Shown in pieces: positions 1 through 9,283 of a DNA stretch of 64,000 nucleotides (the first letter of the stretch is position 1; each line of letters begins with the position of its first letter). The translations under genes and the position numbers were made by a program. The stretch is from Cellulophaga omnivescoria. GTDB taxonomy: Bacteria; Bacteroidota; Bacteroidia; Flavobacteriales; Flavobacteriaceae. The stretch lies in NCBI RefSeq assembly GCF_001999725.1, contig NZ_MDDP01000015.1, positions 87,461-151,460 of the forward strand, read 5' to 3'. A model generated the notes under the pieces. The model was given only the letters and a program-made list of their open reading frames with translations, had not been told where the DNA came from and did not search any database.

Positions 1-495
1 TAGTAACCAACTAAGTTGTTTAAGCTCTAGTCTAAGCTGTTTAATTGCAGATGATAATTGATTTTTAACCGTTTGTTTTGATAGCTTTAGCTCCTCTGCA
101 ATTTGTTCTACATTCATTTCCTGTAGCTTGTTCATTAAAAAAATTTCTTTTCGCTTAGCAGGTAACTTATCTACAATATGAAAAACGGTTTTAGATAGGT
201 CAGATTCAGAAATAGATGGAGATTCCATAATAAAATTATCAAACTCATTATCTATAGAAGTAGTGTTAAAAGTGTTTTGATTGTAATGCTTTAAAATTTG
301 ATTTTTTACTGCTCTAAATAAAAAATGCTCAACAGAGTTTATGTTTAAGCTATTTTTACGCTCCCATAAATTGGTAAATACGTCTTGTATAATGTTTTTA
401 GATAAGTTGCTGTCTTTTGTAACTTTAAATGAAAAAGCATATAATTTTTCCCAGTGTTTAGAATAGATATCTTCAAATTCTTGGGAGGTTTTCAT
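1..495 (-). CDS. ECF-type RNA polymerase sigma factor (partial, C-terminus beyond the left edge)
   Basis: On the minus strand an open frame runs from an ATG at 495 to the window edge without a stop, giving 165 residues. The N-terminal part (MKTSQEFEDIYSKHWEKLYA, then an NIIQDVFTNLWE stretch) fits sigma region 2. The C-terminal part (about residues 115-160: KLPAKRKEIFLM, then EQIAEELKLSKQTVKNQL) is a region 4 helix-turn-helix. Family knowledge: in Bacteroidota these FecI-like factors usually work with a FecR-type anti-sigma factor and a SusC-type receptor encoded downstream. Here that position lies outside the window, so the target is unknown. Only a few residues are likely missing. Confidence 0.88.
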   Translation of the reverse strand, partial: MKTSQEFEDIYSKHWEKLYAFSFKVTKDSNLSKNIIQDVFTNLWERKNSLNINSVEHFLFRAVKNQILKHYNQNTFNTTSIDNEFDNFIMESPSISESDLSKTVFHIVDKLPAKRKEIFLMNKLQEMNVEQIAEELKLSKQTVKNQLSSAIKQLRLELKQLSWLL

Positions 496-611
496 AGGGA
501 CTAAAAAATTCTGGAATTAGTTAGTGTAAATAAAAGACCCTAAAGTTTAAAATTGATTATGCCAACGTTATCTTTAAATTAACTTTTTAAAACAGACTGT
601 AAACTTATAAG

Positions 612-2513
612 CTAATTATTGTTTTTACTTAGGTCTGTTATAGTATTGTTTTCTAAATTAATACTAAAGTGGTTGGACGGTTCACTGTTTAAAAAAGAAT
701 TAAAAATTTTAAAGAATAAAAGTAATTGTTTGGCTGTAGTATCTTCTTTATTAATATACTTGGTTTGTGAAGTAATTGTGTTGTAAATAAATTTATACTG
801 CTTTATTTTTTCTGTGGTAATATCTTCTAAAGCCAATTCATCTGCATTTCTAAGTCTATAAAAATCAAAAACTAAATCTAAGCCTTTCCACTTTCTAAAA
901 TCTTTAGCTTTTAAATTGTTTTTAGCTAAAGGAGTGGCAATAATTTTTAACTGATTTTTTCTTGCTTTAGTATTGTTACGTATTTCTTTTAATGCTTTAG
1001 AAAAATCTAGTTCACTATTTTTTGTAGCAAGTAATAACAACTCTTCACCAGTAACATTACTTAAAAATATATTTAAATCTATAGGAAAATCATTTGGTAA
1101 AAAGCGCAAACGTATAAGTTCTTTTAAATGCCAAGCTGTAAAATCTTTATAGGTGTTAACCTCTAGTATTTTTTTGTTCCAAACATTGTTATTGTGCTCT
1201 AGTTTTAGTTTGTTGTATTCTACTTTATACAAATCAAATAACAATTTAAAATTTTCTGTATCGGGTATAGTAACAGTTTTTACCTCTATGTTACTACTGT
1301 TATTAATTTTTAAAATTTTATAACCTGGTATGTAAGCAGCTAAGGAAGGTGTTTGTATGTTAACCAGTAAGTTTCCTTTTTTAGACCTGTGTACTCCAGT
1401 GTCATTAATATGCATATGTCCTGCTATGTGTATTTTTAAACCACTATCTGCAAATGCTTCTGCTACTTCTTTTACAGGTACACGTTGCAATTGCCATTTG
1501 TTATTCCCCATTAATTTTTTAATGTTGCTAGTGGCATTATCATTAAAGTCTACCATAGGAAAATGACTAAAAGCAATTAATGTTTTATTGTTTTTTTTAG
1601 CTTCTGTAACTATATCTTTCACCCATTTAATTAAGTAATTTTTATGTATTATAGTGTTGTTATAGCCTACGCTAGCACTAGAAAAGCTACCATCCTTTTT
1701 TTGCAAAAAGGTGTCACCATCTATAGCTAGTAACCAAATACCGTTTACGGGCTCTACTAAATAACTAGTATCTACCATTTGTAAACTGTCTATAGCAGTA
1801 TAGGTTCTTAGTTTTAAGTTAGATGCAATTTGTGCCTTTTTAAAAGAGTAATTGTTGTAGTTATAGGTAGCAAACGGAGTGGTCCAATATTTATAATTTG
1901 GTTGTGCATTAAAACCGTACTCACCTAAAATATTAAGTACACCCGTATATCCCATTTTAGCAATATCAGTACTAATTAATACAGGATGCTCATTTTTTTT
2001 AGATGCATACATTCCTTTTTTACTATATACAGGTTGATTTTTACCTTCTGCACCTAAAAAATCACTTTTTCCAGATTCCTGTTTGTATGGTCCTGCAGGA
2101 TCATGGTTACCAGTTGTTATAAAAAATTGTAGTCCGTGTTTATTTTTGTAATCGTTTAGTATTTTTTGCAGTCCTCTTAAGTGTATAGGTTGTCCGTCAT
2201 CTGTATAATCACCAGGTAAAGCAACATAAGTAATGCCTCTACTAACAATGTCATCTAGAGCTGTTTTAAATGCAAAATAGTTCTCATTAAAAATTCTAGT
2301 AGAGTTTAATTGAGATTGCATTGTTCGTAATACTGTATGCTTATTGTTATGCGGATTTTTAATACCCTTGTAATTAATATCGTTAAAAGAACCATACAAA
2401 TCCTGAAAATGAATATCTGCTAAAAAAGCTATTTCTATTTTTTTTGTTTGTGCAGTTATTTTAAAACATATGAATACAATTAAAAAAGGTATTATTATTT
2501 TGGTTGATGACAT
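612..2513 (-). CDS. Secreted calcineurin-like metallophosphoesterase
   Basis: The protein has 633 residues from the ATG at 2513; a TTG lies four codons upstream but ATG is preferred. An N-terminal hydrophobic signal peptide ends near ITAQ. The metal-binding motifs of calcineurin-like phosphoesterases follow in order: FLADIHF (DxH), LPGDYTDDG (GDxxD), TTGNHDPAG (GNHD), FSHFP and IAGHMHI (GHxH). The roughly 190-residue C-terminal region has no motif I recognise. The protein is probably periplasmic and hydrolyses a phosphomono- or diester, but the substrate cannot be told. It is transcribed alone, in the same direction as the ECF sigma gene. Confidence 0.85.
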   Translation of the reverse strand: MSSTKIIIPFLIVFICFKITAQTKKIEIAFLADIHFQDLYGSFNDINYKGIKNPHNNKHTVLRTMQSQLNSTRIFNENYFAFKTALDDIVSRGITYVALPGDYTDDGQPIHLRGLQKILNDYKNKHGLQFFITTGNHDPAGPYKQESGKSDFLGAEGKNQPVYSKKGMYASKKNEHPVLISTDIAKMGYTGVLNILGEYGFNAQPNYKYWTTPFATYNYNNYSFKKAQIASNLKLRTYTAIDSLQMVDTSYLVEPVNGIWLLAIDGDTFLQKKDGSFSSASVGYNNTIIHKNYLIKWVKDIVTEAKKNNKTLIAFSHFPMVDFNDNATSNIKKLMGNNKWQLQRVPVKEVAEAFADSGLKIHIAGHMHINDTGVHRSKKGNLLVNIQTPSLAAYIPGYKILKINNSSNIEVKTVTIPDTENFKLLFDLYKVEYNKLKLEHNNNVWNKKILEVNTYKDFTAWHLKELIRLRFLPNDFPIDLNIFLSNVTGEELLLLATKNSELDFSKALKEIRNNTKARKNQLKIIATPLAKNNLKAKDFRKWKGLDLVFDFYRLRNADELALEDITTEKIKQYKFIYNTITSQTKYINKEDTTAKQLLLFFKIFNSFLNSEPSNHFSINLENNTITDLSKNNN

Positions 2514-2636
2514 TTGATTCCTCAATATTAAAAAAATTACTGCTAGATTACATATTTAAAATTCCTTTTAAATTAAATTAAGGTTAAGAAGAAAATTTAA
2601 AAATATTTCTTTTGTATATTATAGAAAAAGTGAAGA

Positions 2637-3434
2637 ATGAAAAAGGTATTACAAATTACAAACGGTATAGCTTTTATATCTACTGTATTTATAAACTACT
2701 TGTCTAATACAGGTAAAATGAACGGTACAACTATAGGGGAGGTTTCTAGAGGTTTAAAAACTTTATTTACACCCGCGGGTTATGCGTTTTCTATATGGGG
2801 ATTGATTTATTTTTTGGTATTTGGTTTTGTTATTTATCAAGGCAGAAGTCTATTTACAAAAGTACGTAACAATGATTTTGTATTAAAAATAGGCTGGTGG
2901 TTTGTAGTATCTTGTTTAGCCAATTGCTGCTGGATAGTATGCTGGATTTATGGATACACAGGTTTATCTTGTATATGTATAATTGTACTATTATTATCAC
3001 TACTAAAAATTGTTTTTAATAATAAAATGGAACTTTGGGATGCACCAATTTCTGTAATTGTTTTTTTATGGTGGCCTTTTGTAATTTACACTGGCTGGAT
3101 AACTGTTGCTAGTATTGCTAACATATCTGCATATTTAGTAAAAATTAATTGGAACGGTTTTGGCGTAGCTCCTTTAATATGGACCATTGTAATGATTGTA
3201 GTGGCAGTTATAGTTAATTTAATTGTAACCTGGACCCGTAATATGCGAGAATTTGGGCTTGTTGGTGCCTGGGCACTTATAGCAATTGCAGTAGCTAATA
3301 AAGGAGTAGAGGAGGTATTAGTTTATACAGCTTATATAGGAGCCGCATTAATTATATTTAGCAGTAGTATGCACGCATTTAAAAACCGAAAAACAGCACC
3401 CTTTGTAAAGCTAAAAGAGTATTTTAATAAATAA
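2637..3434 (+). CDS. TspO/MBR-like tryptophan-rich membrane protein
   Basis: The protein has 265 residues, is very hydrophobic with about seven predicted membrane segments, and is rich in Trp (for example KIGWWFVVSCLANCCWIVCW). The motif FTPAGYAFSIWGLIYFLVF resembles the start of the TspO/MBR domain; the family is usually annotated as tryptophan-rich sensory protein. Classical TspO is about 160 residues with five helices, so this is a longer relative and binding of porphyrins or benzodiazepine-like ligands is not assured. It is a single gene diverging from the phosphoesterase. Confidence 0.65.
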   Translation: MKKVLQITNGIAFISTVFINYLSNTGKMNGTTIGEVSRGLKTLFTPAGYAFSIWGLIYFLVFGFVIYQGRSLFTKVRNNDFVLKIGWWFVVSCLANCCWIVCWIYGYTGLSCICIIVLLLSLLKIVFNNKMELWDAPISVIVFLWWPFVIYTGWITVASIANISAYLVKINWNGFGVAPLIWTIVMIVVAVIVNLIVTWTRNMREFGLVGAWALIAIAVANKGVEEVLVYTAYIGAALIIFSSSMHAFKNRKTAPFVKLKEYFNK

Positions 3435-3784
3435 ATGCGTTGGGTTTAAACCAAAAAACCTTGCTATTAAAATAATAAGCAAGGTTTATCTGTTGGGGAA
3501 CAGAACACTATCAATATTAGTAAACAAACAAATACTATACCAGCTTTTTGTGTGTCTATAAAAATTTTTTAAAATAATGGGTAACAAAAATACTTAGTGT
3601 AGGCTACACTGTACTTATAATTTAGATATTTTAAGTTTAGTTATGCACCATAAAGATTACAACACTACTATTATCTTTGTTTTATGTGTTTTTGAGTACA
3701 TTCTACTAAATATTAAAAATGTTTTAATTGTTTATTGGTAACATTTTTAAATTTATAATGTTTCAAAATATAACAATAGCCTTA
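3435..3784. other. Intergenic region between convergent genes
   Basis: This 350-bp stretch separates the TspO-like gene from the end of the hybrid regulator. It holds a hairpin at 3455-3488. A 32-codon frame at 3643-3741 and a TATCTTTG box at 3672-3679 on the plus strand are visible, but nothing supports either as a gene or promoter. The rest is AT-rich without recognisable structure. Confidence 0.5.
3455..3488 (+). terminator. Probable terminator of the TspO-like gene
   Basis: An inverted repeat AACCTTGCT...AAGCAAGGTT with an AT-rich loop lies about 20 bp after the stop codon. The T tract behind it is short and interrupted, so termination may be weak. Confidence 0.5.
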
Positions 3785-6565
3785 TTAGTGTTTATTACTA
3801 GTTGCGCTATTGTCTAAATTATTTCTGTACTCTTTGGGTGTTTTATTAAACTTAGCTTTAAAATTTGTAGAAAAATAATTTGGAGAGGAAAATCCAACAG
3901 CGTATGCTATTTGCGAAATGGACATATTAGAGTTTTTAAGCAAATTTTTAGCTTTAGTTAATCTAAAATTTAAAATGTAATCACTTATACTTATGCCAAT
4001 TATAGCTTTAGTTTTTCTGTATAATTGTACTCTAGATATATTTAGAGTTTCTGCCATACTTTCTACAGAAAAGTCAGAGTTGTCTATATTTTCTTCAACA
4101 ATAGAATTCATTTTTAAAATAAATTCCTGGTCAGTTACATCAAATTTTTCGTGAGGGTTTATTTTATGAATGTTGTTTAGATAGTAATACCTGAGCTTTT
4201 CTCTATTGTATAGTAATGATTTTATAGATTGAGATAATACTGGAAAGCTAAATGGTTTTGTAAGGTATGAGTCTGCACCACATTTTAACCCTTTAACGTA
4301 AGATTCATTATTATCTAAAGCAGTTAGCATAATAATTGGTATGTGTGATGTTCTTAAATCATTTTTTAAAACTTCACAAATTACAAATCCATCTTTGTCT
4401 GGTAAATTTACATCGCATATTATTATATCAGGTATAATATCTAATGCTTTTTCTATACCATCTATACCATTAGATAAGTGTACCTTATATGTTTCTATAA
4501 GTTTATTTTTAAGTATTTTTATAAGTTCATCATTATCCTCAATAATTAATACGTCGTACTTGTTTTCATTATTATTTACTATGGTTTGCTTGTATATGTT
4601 TTCTTCAATTTCCTCTGTTAAAATAATTTCTTGGTTGGTGTAAATACTTGGTTCTATTATAACTTCATTTGGCAGTAAATGTTTTTTGTCTTTATAAATT
4701 TTAAGGGTAAAAATTGTGTTTTGCTCACTGCTAACAGTTATTTCTCCTTTGTGCAGTTCTACAAATTGTTTTGTAAGGTGCAAACCAATACCAGAGCTTG
4801 CTTTATTGTTATTACTTCCAACCTCAAAGGGTTTAAAAATATTTTCTAGATCATCACTAGGAATACCAATTCCACTATCTTTAAAAGATATATTAATAAA
4901 GTTTTTGTTTTTATAATCGTCAATAGAGATAACAATCTCTCCATTATCTGGTGTAAACTTTAATGCATTAGATAAAAGATTAAAGTATACTTTATCCATT
5001 AAATTTCTATCTATATAAATTTCTAAGTCTTTATTATTTGTTTTTAGATCAAAAACAATATCTCTATTTTTTGCTTCAATTTTAAAATCATTAATTATTT
5101 TGGTAGAAAATTGAAAAATGTTGGTTTTAGAAGCTTTTAAGGTCAATTTTTTCTCATCTGTTTTTCTAAAATCTAAAAGCTGATTTATTAGGCGTAGCAA
5201 ACGTTTAGAGTTGTTGGAGATTAGAGTTACTTCGGTGGTTAAGTTATTTTTAGTAAAATTGTTTTTTTCGGTAATAGATTCTATGGCAGATAATATAAGA
5301 GTTATTGGGGTTTTAAATTCATGAGACAGACCAGTAAAAAAGTTAGCCTTAGCTTCATTACTTAATTCTGCTTCTTTTGCAATTTCTTTAATCTCTAAAG
5401 ATTGTCTTATAATTTTTGCATTGTATAGCTCTAAATCGTGCTTCTTTTTTCTAATATTAATGCCAGAATAGATGCTAAACGCCCCCAATAATATACTAAG
5501 TACAAATAGGGCAAAAAGTATTTTTAGCATATTGCCTTGTGATGCATAGGTTTCTTCTTGTTCTTTAATTTTGTTTTGTTGCGCAAGTAAACTCTCTTGA
5601 TGTTGATTTATTTTATCAAACTGATGTTTCATTATATCAGCATTTCTGCTATCTATAACAGTAGTTTCTAGTATGTTGTTTTTATTAATTTTTTTTCCAT
5701 CAATAATATCAATAGCATATGTAATAGCTTCATTTCCTCCAGTGGGGTAATAAACAGTAGCTTTTAGTATGCCATCTTTTACATACTGTATACCACCGTT
5801 AGGTCCGTTTAAACCATCTACACCAATAATATTTACTTTTTGTTCTAAATTGTGGTGTTTTAAAATTTCCCAAGCACCAAGCGCCATACGGTCGTTATGG
5901 CAAAAAATAAAATCTATACTGTTATTGTTATTTAAAAAGTTATTTAGAGGTTCTTTAATAGAGCTCGCTTCCCAATTACCTTGTATAGTATGTGTTATTT
6001 GTAAATTAGGTATAGTTTTAAGAGTAGAAATAAACCCTAAGTGGCGTTCTGCAGCAGGCGATGAACCTTCTAGGCCTTTTATTTCTAGTATCTTTTTATC
6101 TTCATTGGAGCTTAAACTAGCTATGTAATTTGCAGCATTTACACCTACTTGATAGTTATCACCTCCTATATACGAAGTGTAATTTGGTCCGTCTATTTTG
6201 CGGTCTACAATTAAAACAGGAATATCTTGTTGTAATGCTTTGTTAACTAAAGGAGTAATTGGTTTAGATTGTACGGGAGATATTATTAATACATCTACTT
6301 TTTCATCAATAAATTGGTTTATATCTTCTATTTGTTTTTTTACATCATCATTACCATCTAAAATTTTTAGTTCTATTTCTGGATAAAAGTCTGCTTGTAG
6401 TTGCATAGACTTGTTCATAGATTTTCTCCATTGGTCATTAACACCAGTTTGCGAAAAGCCAATAATTGTTTTCTTTTCTTTTTTTGTTGAATTACAGCTG
6501 CATAGACTAAGTAAAGTTGTTATAACAAGTAAAAAGCCAAGTTTAGAAAATTTAAAATACCGCAT
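3785..6565 (-). CDS. Hybrid two-component regulator with periplasmic sugar-binding-type sensor
   Basis: A 926-residue one-protein signalling system. Residues 1-25 form a signal sequence with a possible lipobox (LCSC). Residues 30-320 are a type I periplasmic-binding-protein domain of the ribose/LacI kind. A membrane helix covers about 346-368. The kinase follows with SHEFKTP (His415), NLLSNALKF (529-537), DSGIGIP (563-569) and SGIGLHL. A receiver domain (about 670-785) has Asp718 and Lys770, and an AraC-type DNA-binding domain covers about 828-915. Family knowledge: this architecture matches the fructose sensor BT1754 of Bacteroides and normally controls adjacent sugar genes. Here no Sus genes, transporter or hydrolase are adjacent, so it appears to be an orphan acting elsewhere. 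Confidence 0.93.
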   Translation of the reverse strand: MRYFKFSKLGFLLVITTLLSLCSCNSTKKEKKTIIGFSQTGVNDQWRKSMNKSMQLQADFYPEIELKILDGNDDVKKQIEDINQFIDEKVDVLIISPVQSKPITPLVNKALQQDIPVLIVDRKIDGPNYTSYIGGDNYQVGVNAANYIASLSSNEDKKILEIKGLEGSSPAAERHLGFISTLKTIPNLQITHTIQGNWEASSIKEPLNNFLNNNNSIDFIFCHNDRMALGAWEILKHHNLEQKVNIIGVDGLNGPNGGIQYVKDGILKATVYYPTGGNEAITYAIDIIDGKKINKNNILETTVIDSRNADIMKHQFDKINQHQESLLAQQNKIKEQEETYASQGNMLKILFALFVLSILLGAFSIYSGINIRKKKHDLELYNAKIIRQSLEIKEIAKEAELSNEAKANFFTGLSHEFKTPITLILSAIESITEKNNFTKNNLTTEVTLISNNSKRLLRLINQLLDFRKTDEKKLTLKASKTNIFQFSTKIINDFKIEAKNRDIVFDLKTNNKDLEIYIDRNLMDKVYFNLLSNALKFTPDNGEIVISIDDYKNKNFINISFKDSGIGIPSDDLENIFKPFEVGSNNNKASSGIGLHLTKQFVELHKGEITVSSEQNTIFTLKIYKDKKHLLPNEVIIEPSIYTNQEIILTEEIEENIYKQTIVNNNENKYDVLIIEDNDELIKILKNKLIETYKVHLSNGIDGIEKALDIIPDIIICDVNLPDKDGFVICEVLKNDLRTSHIPIIMLTALDNNESYVKGLKCGADSYLTKPFSFPVLSQSIKSLLYNREKLRYYYLNNIHKINPHEKFDVTDQEFILKMNSIVEENIDNSDFSVESMAETLNISRVQLYRKTKAIIGISISDYILNFRLTKAKNLLKNSNMSISQIAYAVGFSSPNYFSTNFKAKFNKTPKEYRNNLDNSATSNKH

Positions 6566-6796
6566 TACTTTAATTTTTATTAGTTGCCCAAAGGCTATAA
6601 AATTCTTTGGTTAACTATATAAGTATAATTAAGTAAGAAAATTAACTGTATAATTAATTTATTATGTGTTTACACATTAAACTTTTACGTCTTAAAATTA
6701 AACAAATAATAAATAATTATTACTAAAAATGTAAGAATTAAACAATTATGTTTGTTTTTAGGGGAAGAGGTACATTTAAATATATATTGAAAACAA

Positions 6797-6827
6797 AAAA
6801 GCCCTCAGTAAAACTGAAGGCTTTTTG
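6797..6827 (-). terminator. Terminator of tRNA-Arg
   Basis: Immediately after the tRNA on the minus strand a hairpin GCCTTCAG-TTTTA-CTGAGGGC, with one mismatch, is followed by a run of T. Confidence 0.85.
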
Positions 6828-6901
6828 TGATCGCGAAAGGATTCGAACCTTTGACCGTCTGCTTAGAAGGCAGATGCTCTATCCAGCTGAGCTACGCGAC
6901 C
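6828..6901 (-). tRNA. tRNA-Arg (anticodon TCT)
   Basis: The 74-nt minus-strand sequence folds as a cloverleaf. The acceptor stem GGTCGCG pairs with CGCGATC, the discriminator is A, the anticodon loop is CTTCTAA with anticodon TCT, and the T loop is TTCGAAT. The CCA end is not encoded. It reads AGA, the main arginine codon in this AT-rich DNA. Confidence 0.97.
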
Positions 6902-6935
6902 ATTGAAATGACAAATGTTTTTGTCTTTCGGGCTG

Positions 6936-6968
6936 CAAATATACAATAATCTATTTTTAATATGCAAG
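6936..6968 (-). promoter_or_regulatory. Promoter of tRNA-Arg
   Basis: On the minus strand the -7 box is TATATTTG (6936-6943), a perfect match to the Bacteroidota TAnnTTTG consensus. A TTG -33 element (6965-6967) lies 21 bp upstream. The box is 34 bp in front of the tRNA. Confidence 0.75.
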
Positions 6969-7202
6969 TTAATTTTACATTTATTTTTACTTTTTTTATT
7001 TTTAGTAAAATGAAGATAAATTGAAAGTATTATACTAAATAAGAGTTACCATTTTCTTGTAATTAAACCATAAAATTATGCTTAATGTTTGCTAATTAAA
7101 TGTAAAGTGGAATTAATGTAAAAAAAGTTTTTTTGAAATGTTCTTAAAATGAATAGGTTACAAAAAAGATTGAAAAAAAAGATAAAAAAAGTTTAAAATA
7201 GC

Positions 7203-7233
7203 TTGGTAGCTACGCTTAATCGTTATATATTTG
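7203..7233 (+). promoter_or_regulatory. Promoter of the tRNA-Ser/tRNA-Pro unit
   Basis: A perfect -7 box TATATTTG (7226-7233) has a TTG -33 element at 7203-7205, with a 20-bp spacer. It lies 40 bp upstream of tRNA-Ser. Together with the opposite-facing tRNA-Arg promoter it accounts for most of the 372-bp gap 6902-7273. Confidence 0.75.
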
Positions 7234-7273
7234 CACTCGCAATTGAAAACTGCACAAGTTCATTAAAGATTTT

Positions 7274-7362
7274 GGAGAGGTGCCTGAGTGGCCGAAAGGA
7301 GCGGTTTGCTAAATCGTCGTAGGTGGAAACATTTACCCAGGGTTCGAATCCCTGTCTCTCCG
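7274..7362 (+). tRNA. tRNA-Ser (anticodon GCT)
   Basis: This is an 89-nt class II tRNA with a long variable arm. The acceptor GGAGAGG pairs with TCTCTCC, the discriminator is G, the anticodon loop is TTGCTAA (GCT), and the T arm contains GGTTCGAATCC. CCA is not encoded. It is transcribed ahead of tRNA-Pro. Confidence 0.97.
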
Positions 7363-7431
7363 CAAGAGCTGCCAAAGCATATTGCGAGGGCAGAAAATTT
7401 CTCTAAGTATTGAAAGTATTAGATAACCTAT

Positions 7432-7506
7432 CGGGGTGTAGCGTAGCCCGGTTATCGCGCCGCGTTTGGGACGCGGAGGTCGCAGGTTCGAATCCTGCCA
7501 CCCCGA
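7432..7506 (+). tRNA. tRNA-Pro (anticodon TGG)
   Basis: The 75-nt cloverleaf has acceptor CGGGGTG pairing with CACCCCG, anticodon stem CCGCG/CGCGG, loop TTTGGGA (anticodon TGG) and T arm GCAGGTTCGAATCCTGC. The discriminator is A and CCA is not encoded. It lies 69 bp behind tRNA-Ser with no terminator between them, so the two are probably cotranscribed. Confidence 0.97.
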
Positions 7507-7535
7507 CAAATGAGTAGAAAGACTCATAATAAATT

Positions 7536-7566
7536 AAACCAGTAATTTTTATTACTGGTTTTTTTA
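7536..7566 (+). terminator. Terminator of the tRNA-Ser/Pro unit
   Basis: The perfect inverted repeat AACCAGTAAT...ATTACTGGTT is followed by T7. Confidence 0.85.
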
Positions 7567-7721
7567 TGCTTAATTTTTAGAGAAACATACTCCTTTTAGG
7601 GTTAATAATAATTTTAATAGGGTTAAGTTGTTTTTTGAAATTAGTAGATTTTTGGGTTGTTAGTTGTGGTTTTTAATTTTTTACTGCAATACTAATAAAT
7701 AACCTAAAAACACACTAATAC

Positions 7722-9245
7722 ATGGCTATAATTGGGAACATCATAAAAGGAATAATACACGCGTCTGATATTATTTCTGGAGAATACAATGCAGCAGAAG
7801 AACAACGTGCAGTACTTAAAAATTTACTGCGTACAGCAGAGCACACTAAGTTTGGTAAACATTATAGTTTTACAGGAATATTAAATTCTAATAATCTAGA
7901 GAAAACTTTTAGTGCTAAAGTTCCTTTTTCAGATTACAACCAAATAACTAATAATTGGTGGCAGCACGTACAAAATGGAGAAGAAAATATAACTTGGCCC
8001 AATAGTCCAGACTATTTTGCTCTTAGTTCTGGTACTACAGGTAAAACTAGTAAGCGTATACCAGTTACAGATGATATGGTTAAGGCCATAAGAAATGCAG
8101 GAATACAACAAGTTTTAGCACTTAAAAATTTTAATTTACCTGCAGATTTTTTTGAAAAAGAAATAATGATGCTTGGGAGTTCTACAGATTTAGAGGAACA
8201 TAACAATGCATTAGAAGGTGAAATAAGTGGAATAAGTGCTAGTAATATACCGTTTTGGTTTCAAAACTATTACAAGCCAGGAAAACAAATTGCTAAAATT
8301 GATGATTGGGATAAACGCGTACAGCGTATAGCAGAAAAAGCATCAGATTGGGATATTGGAGCCTTAAGCGGAATACCATCATGGATAGAACTTATGCTAC
8401 AAAAAGTAATAGAATATAATAATATAAAAAACATACACGAAATATGGCCTAATTTACAAGTATATACCTCTGGTGGTGTTGCTTTTGGTCCATATAAAAA
8501 AAGTTTTAATGCTCTTTTAGGTAAACCAATAACTGTAATAGATACCTATTTGGCATCAGAAGGTTTTATTGCTTTTCAGCAAAGACCAGAAACTGATGCT
8601 ATGAAATTGGTAACGGATAACGGTATTTATTTTGAGTTTGTGCCTTTTAATCCAGATTATATTAAGCCTGATGGATCTCTAAAACAAAATGCACCAGCAC
8701 TTACAATTTCGGAAGTAGAGTTAAATCAAGATTATGTTTTAATATTAAGTAGCGTAGCTGGCGCCTGGCGTTATATTATTGGAGATACTATAGAATTTAC
8801 TGATATTGAACGGGCAGAAATAAAAATTACAGGTCGTACAAAATTCTTTTTAAATACTGTAGGTTCACAATTATCTGTAAATAAACTTAATGATGCTGTG
8901 CAACATTTAGAAAAACATTTTGATATAGAAATACAAGAATATACATTATGTGCAAATCGTATTAATGATGATTTTTACCACTGCTGGTACCTAGGTACTA
9001 ATGCTAAACTTAGCAATAGTAAGTTAGCAAGTGAATTAGATGACTTTTTAATGAATGCAAATAAAAATTATAAGGTGGCAAGGTCTAAGGCATTGGAAGG
9101 GGTTAAAGTTACCACTGTTTTGCCTTCTGTATTTTATGAATGGAGTGGTAGTAATAAAAAGAAAGGCGGACAAGTAAAAATGGAGAGGGTTATGGGACAA
9201 GAGCGTTTTGCAGAATGGGAAGATTTTGTAATAGCAAATTCTTAA
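7722..9245 (+). CDS. GH3-family acyl-adenylate-forming protein
   Basis: The 507-residue protein matches the GH3 family, named after plant auxin-responsive GH3 enzymes. Visible motifs are FALSSGTTGKTSKRIPV (about residues 100-116, the ATP-binding P-loop-like motif), YTSGGVAFGPY, YLASEGFIAFQ and a conserved GDTIEF near residue 350. Family knowledge: plant members join amino acids to acyl hormones through an adenylate, while the bacterial role is not established. The gene is monocistronic and ends in a shared terminator. Confidence 0.88.
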   Translation: MAIIGNIIKGIIHASDIISGEYNAAEEQRAVLKNLLRTAEHTKFGKHYSFTGILNSNNLEKTFSAKVPFSDYNQITNNWWQHVQNGEENITWPNSPDYFALSSGTTGKTSKRIPVTDDMVKAIRNAGIQQVLALKNFNLPADFFEKEIMMLGSSTDLEEHNNALEGEISGISASNIPFWFQNYYKPGKQIAKIDDWDKRVQRIAEKASDWDIGALSGIPSWIELMLQKVIEYNNIKNIHEIWPNLQVYTSGGVAFGPYKKSFNALLGKPITVIDTYLASEGFIAFQQRPETDAMKLVTDNGIYFEFVPFNPDYIKPDGSLKQNAPALTISEVELNQDYVLILSSVAGAWRYIIGDTIEFTDIERAEIKITGRTKFFLNTVGSQLSVNKLNDAVQHLEKHFDIEIQEYTLCANRINDDFYHCWYLGTNAKLSNSKLASELDDFLMNANKNYKVARSKALEGVKVTTVLPSVFYEWSGSNKKKGGQVKMERVMGQERFAEWEDFVIANS

Positions 9246-9250
9246 AAAAT

Positions 9251-9283
9251 AAAAAGGAGCAATTATAATTGCTCCTTTTTTTC
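9251..9283. terminator. Bidirectional terminator between convergent genes
   Basis: The inverted repeat AAAAAGGAGCAATTATAATT plus its mirror, with A and T tracts on both sides, can stop transcription from both directions. The stop codon and last codons of the minus-strand gene lie inside the hairpin. Confidence 0.88.

Noticed and set aside
3643..3741. 32-codon frame and TATCTTTG box in the 3435-3784 gap
   Set aside because: It is too short, with no -33, no terminator and no resemblance to a known peptide.
7333..7527. 64-codon minus-strand frame across tRNA-Ser and tRNA-Pro
   Set aside because: Its DSNLRPPRPKRGA and RDRDSNPG stretches are the well-known false translation of the T arm and acceptor of tRNA genes. 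It is antisense to two good tRNAs.
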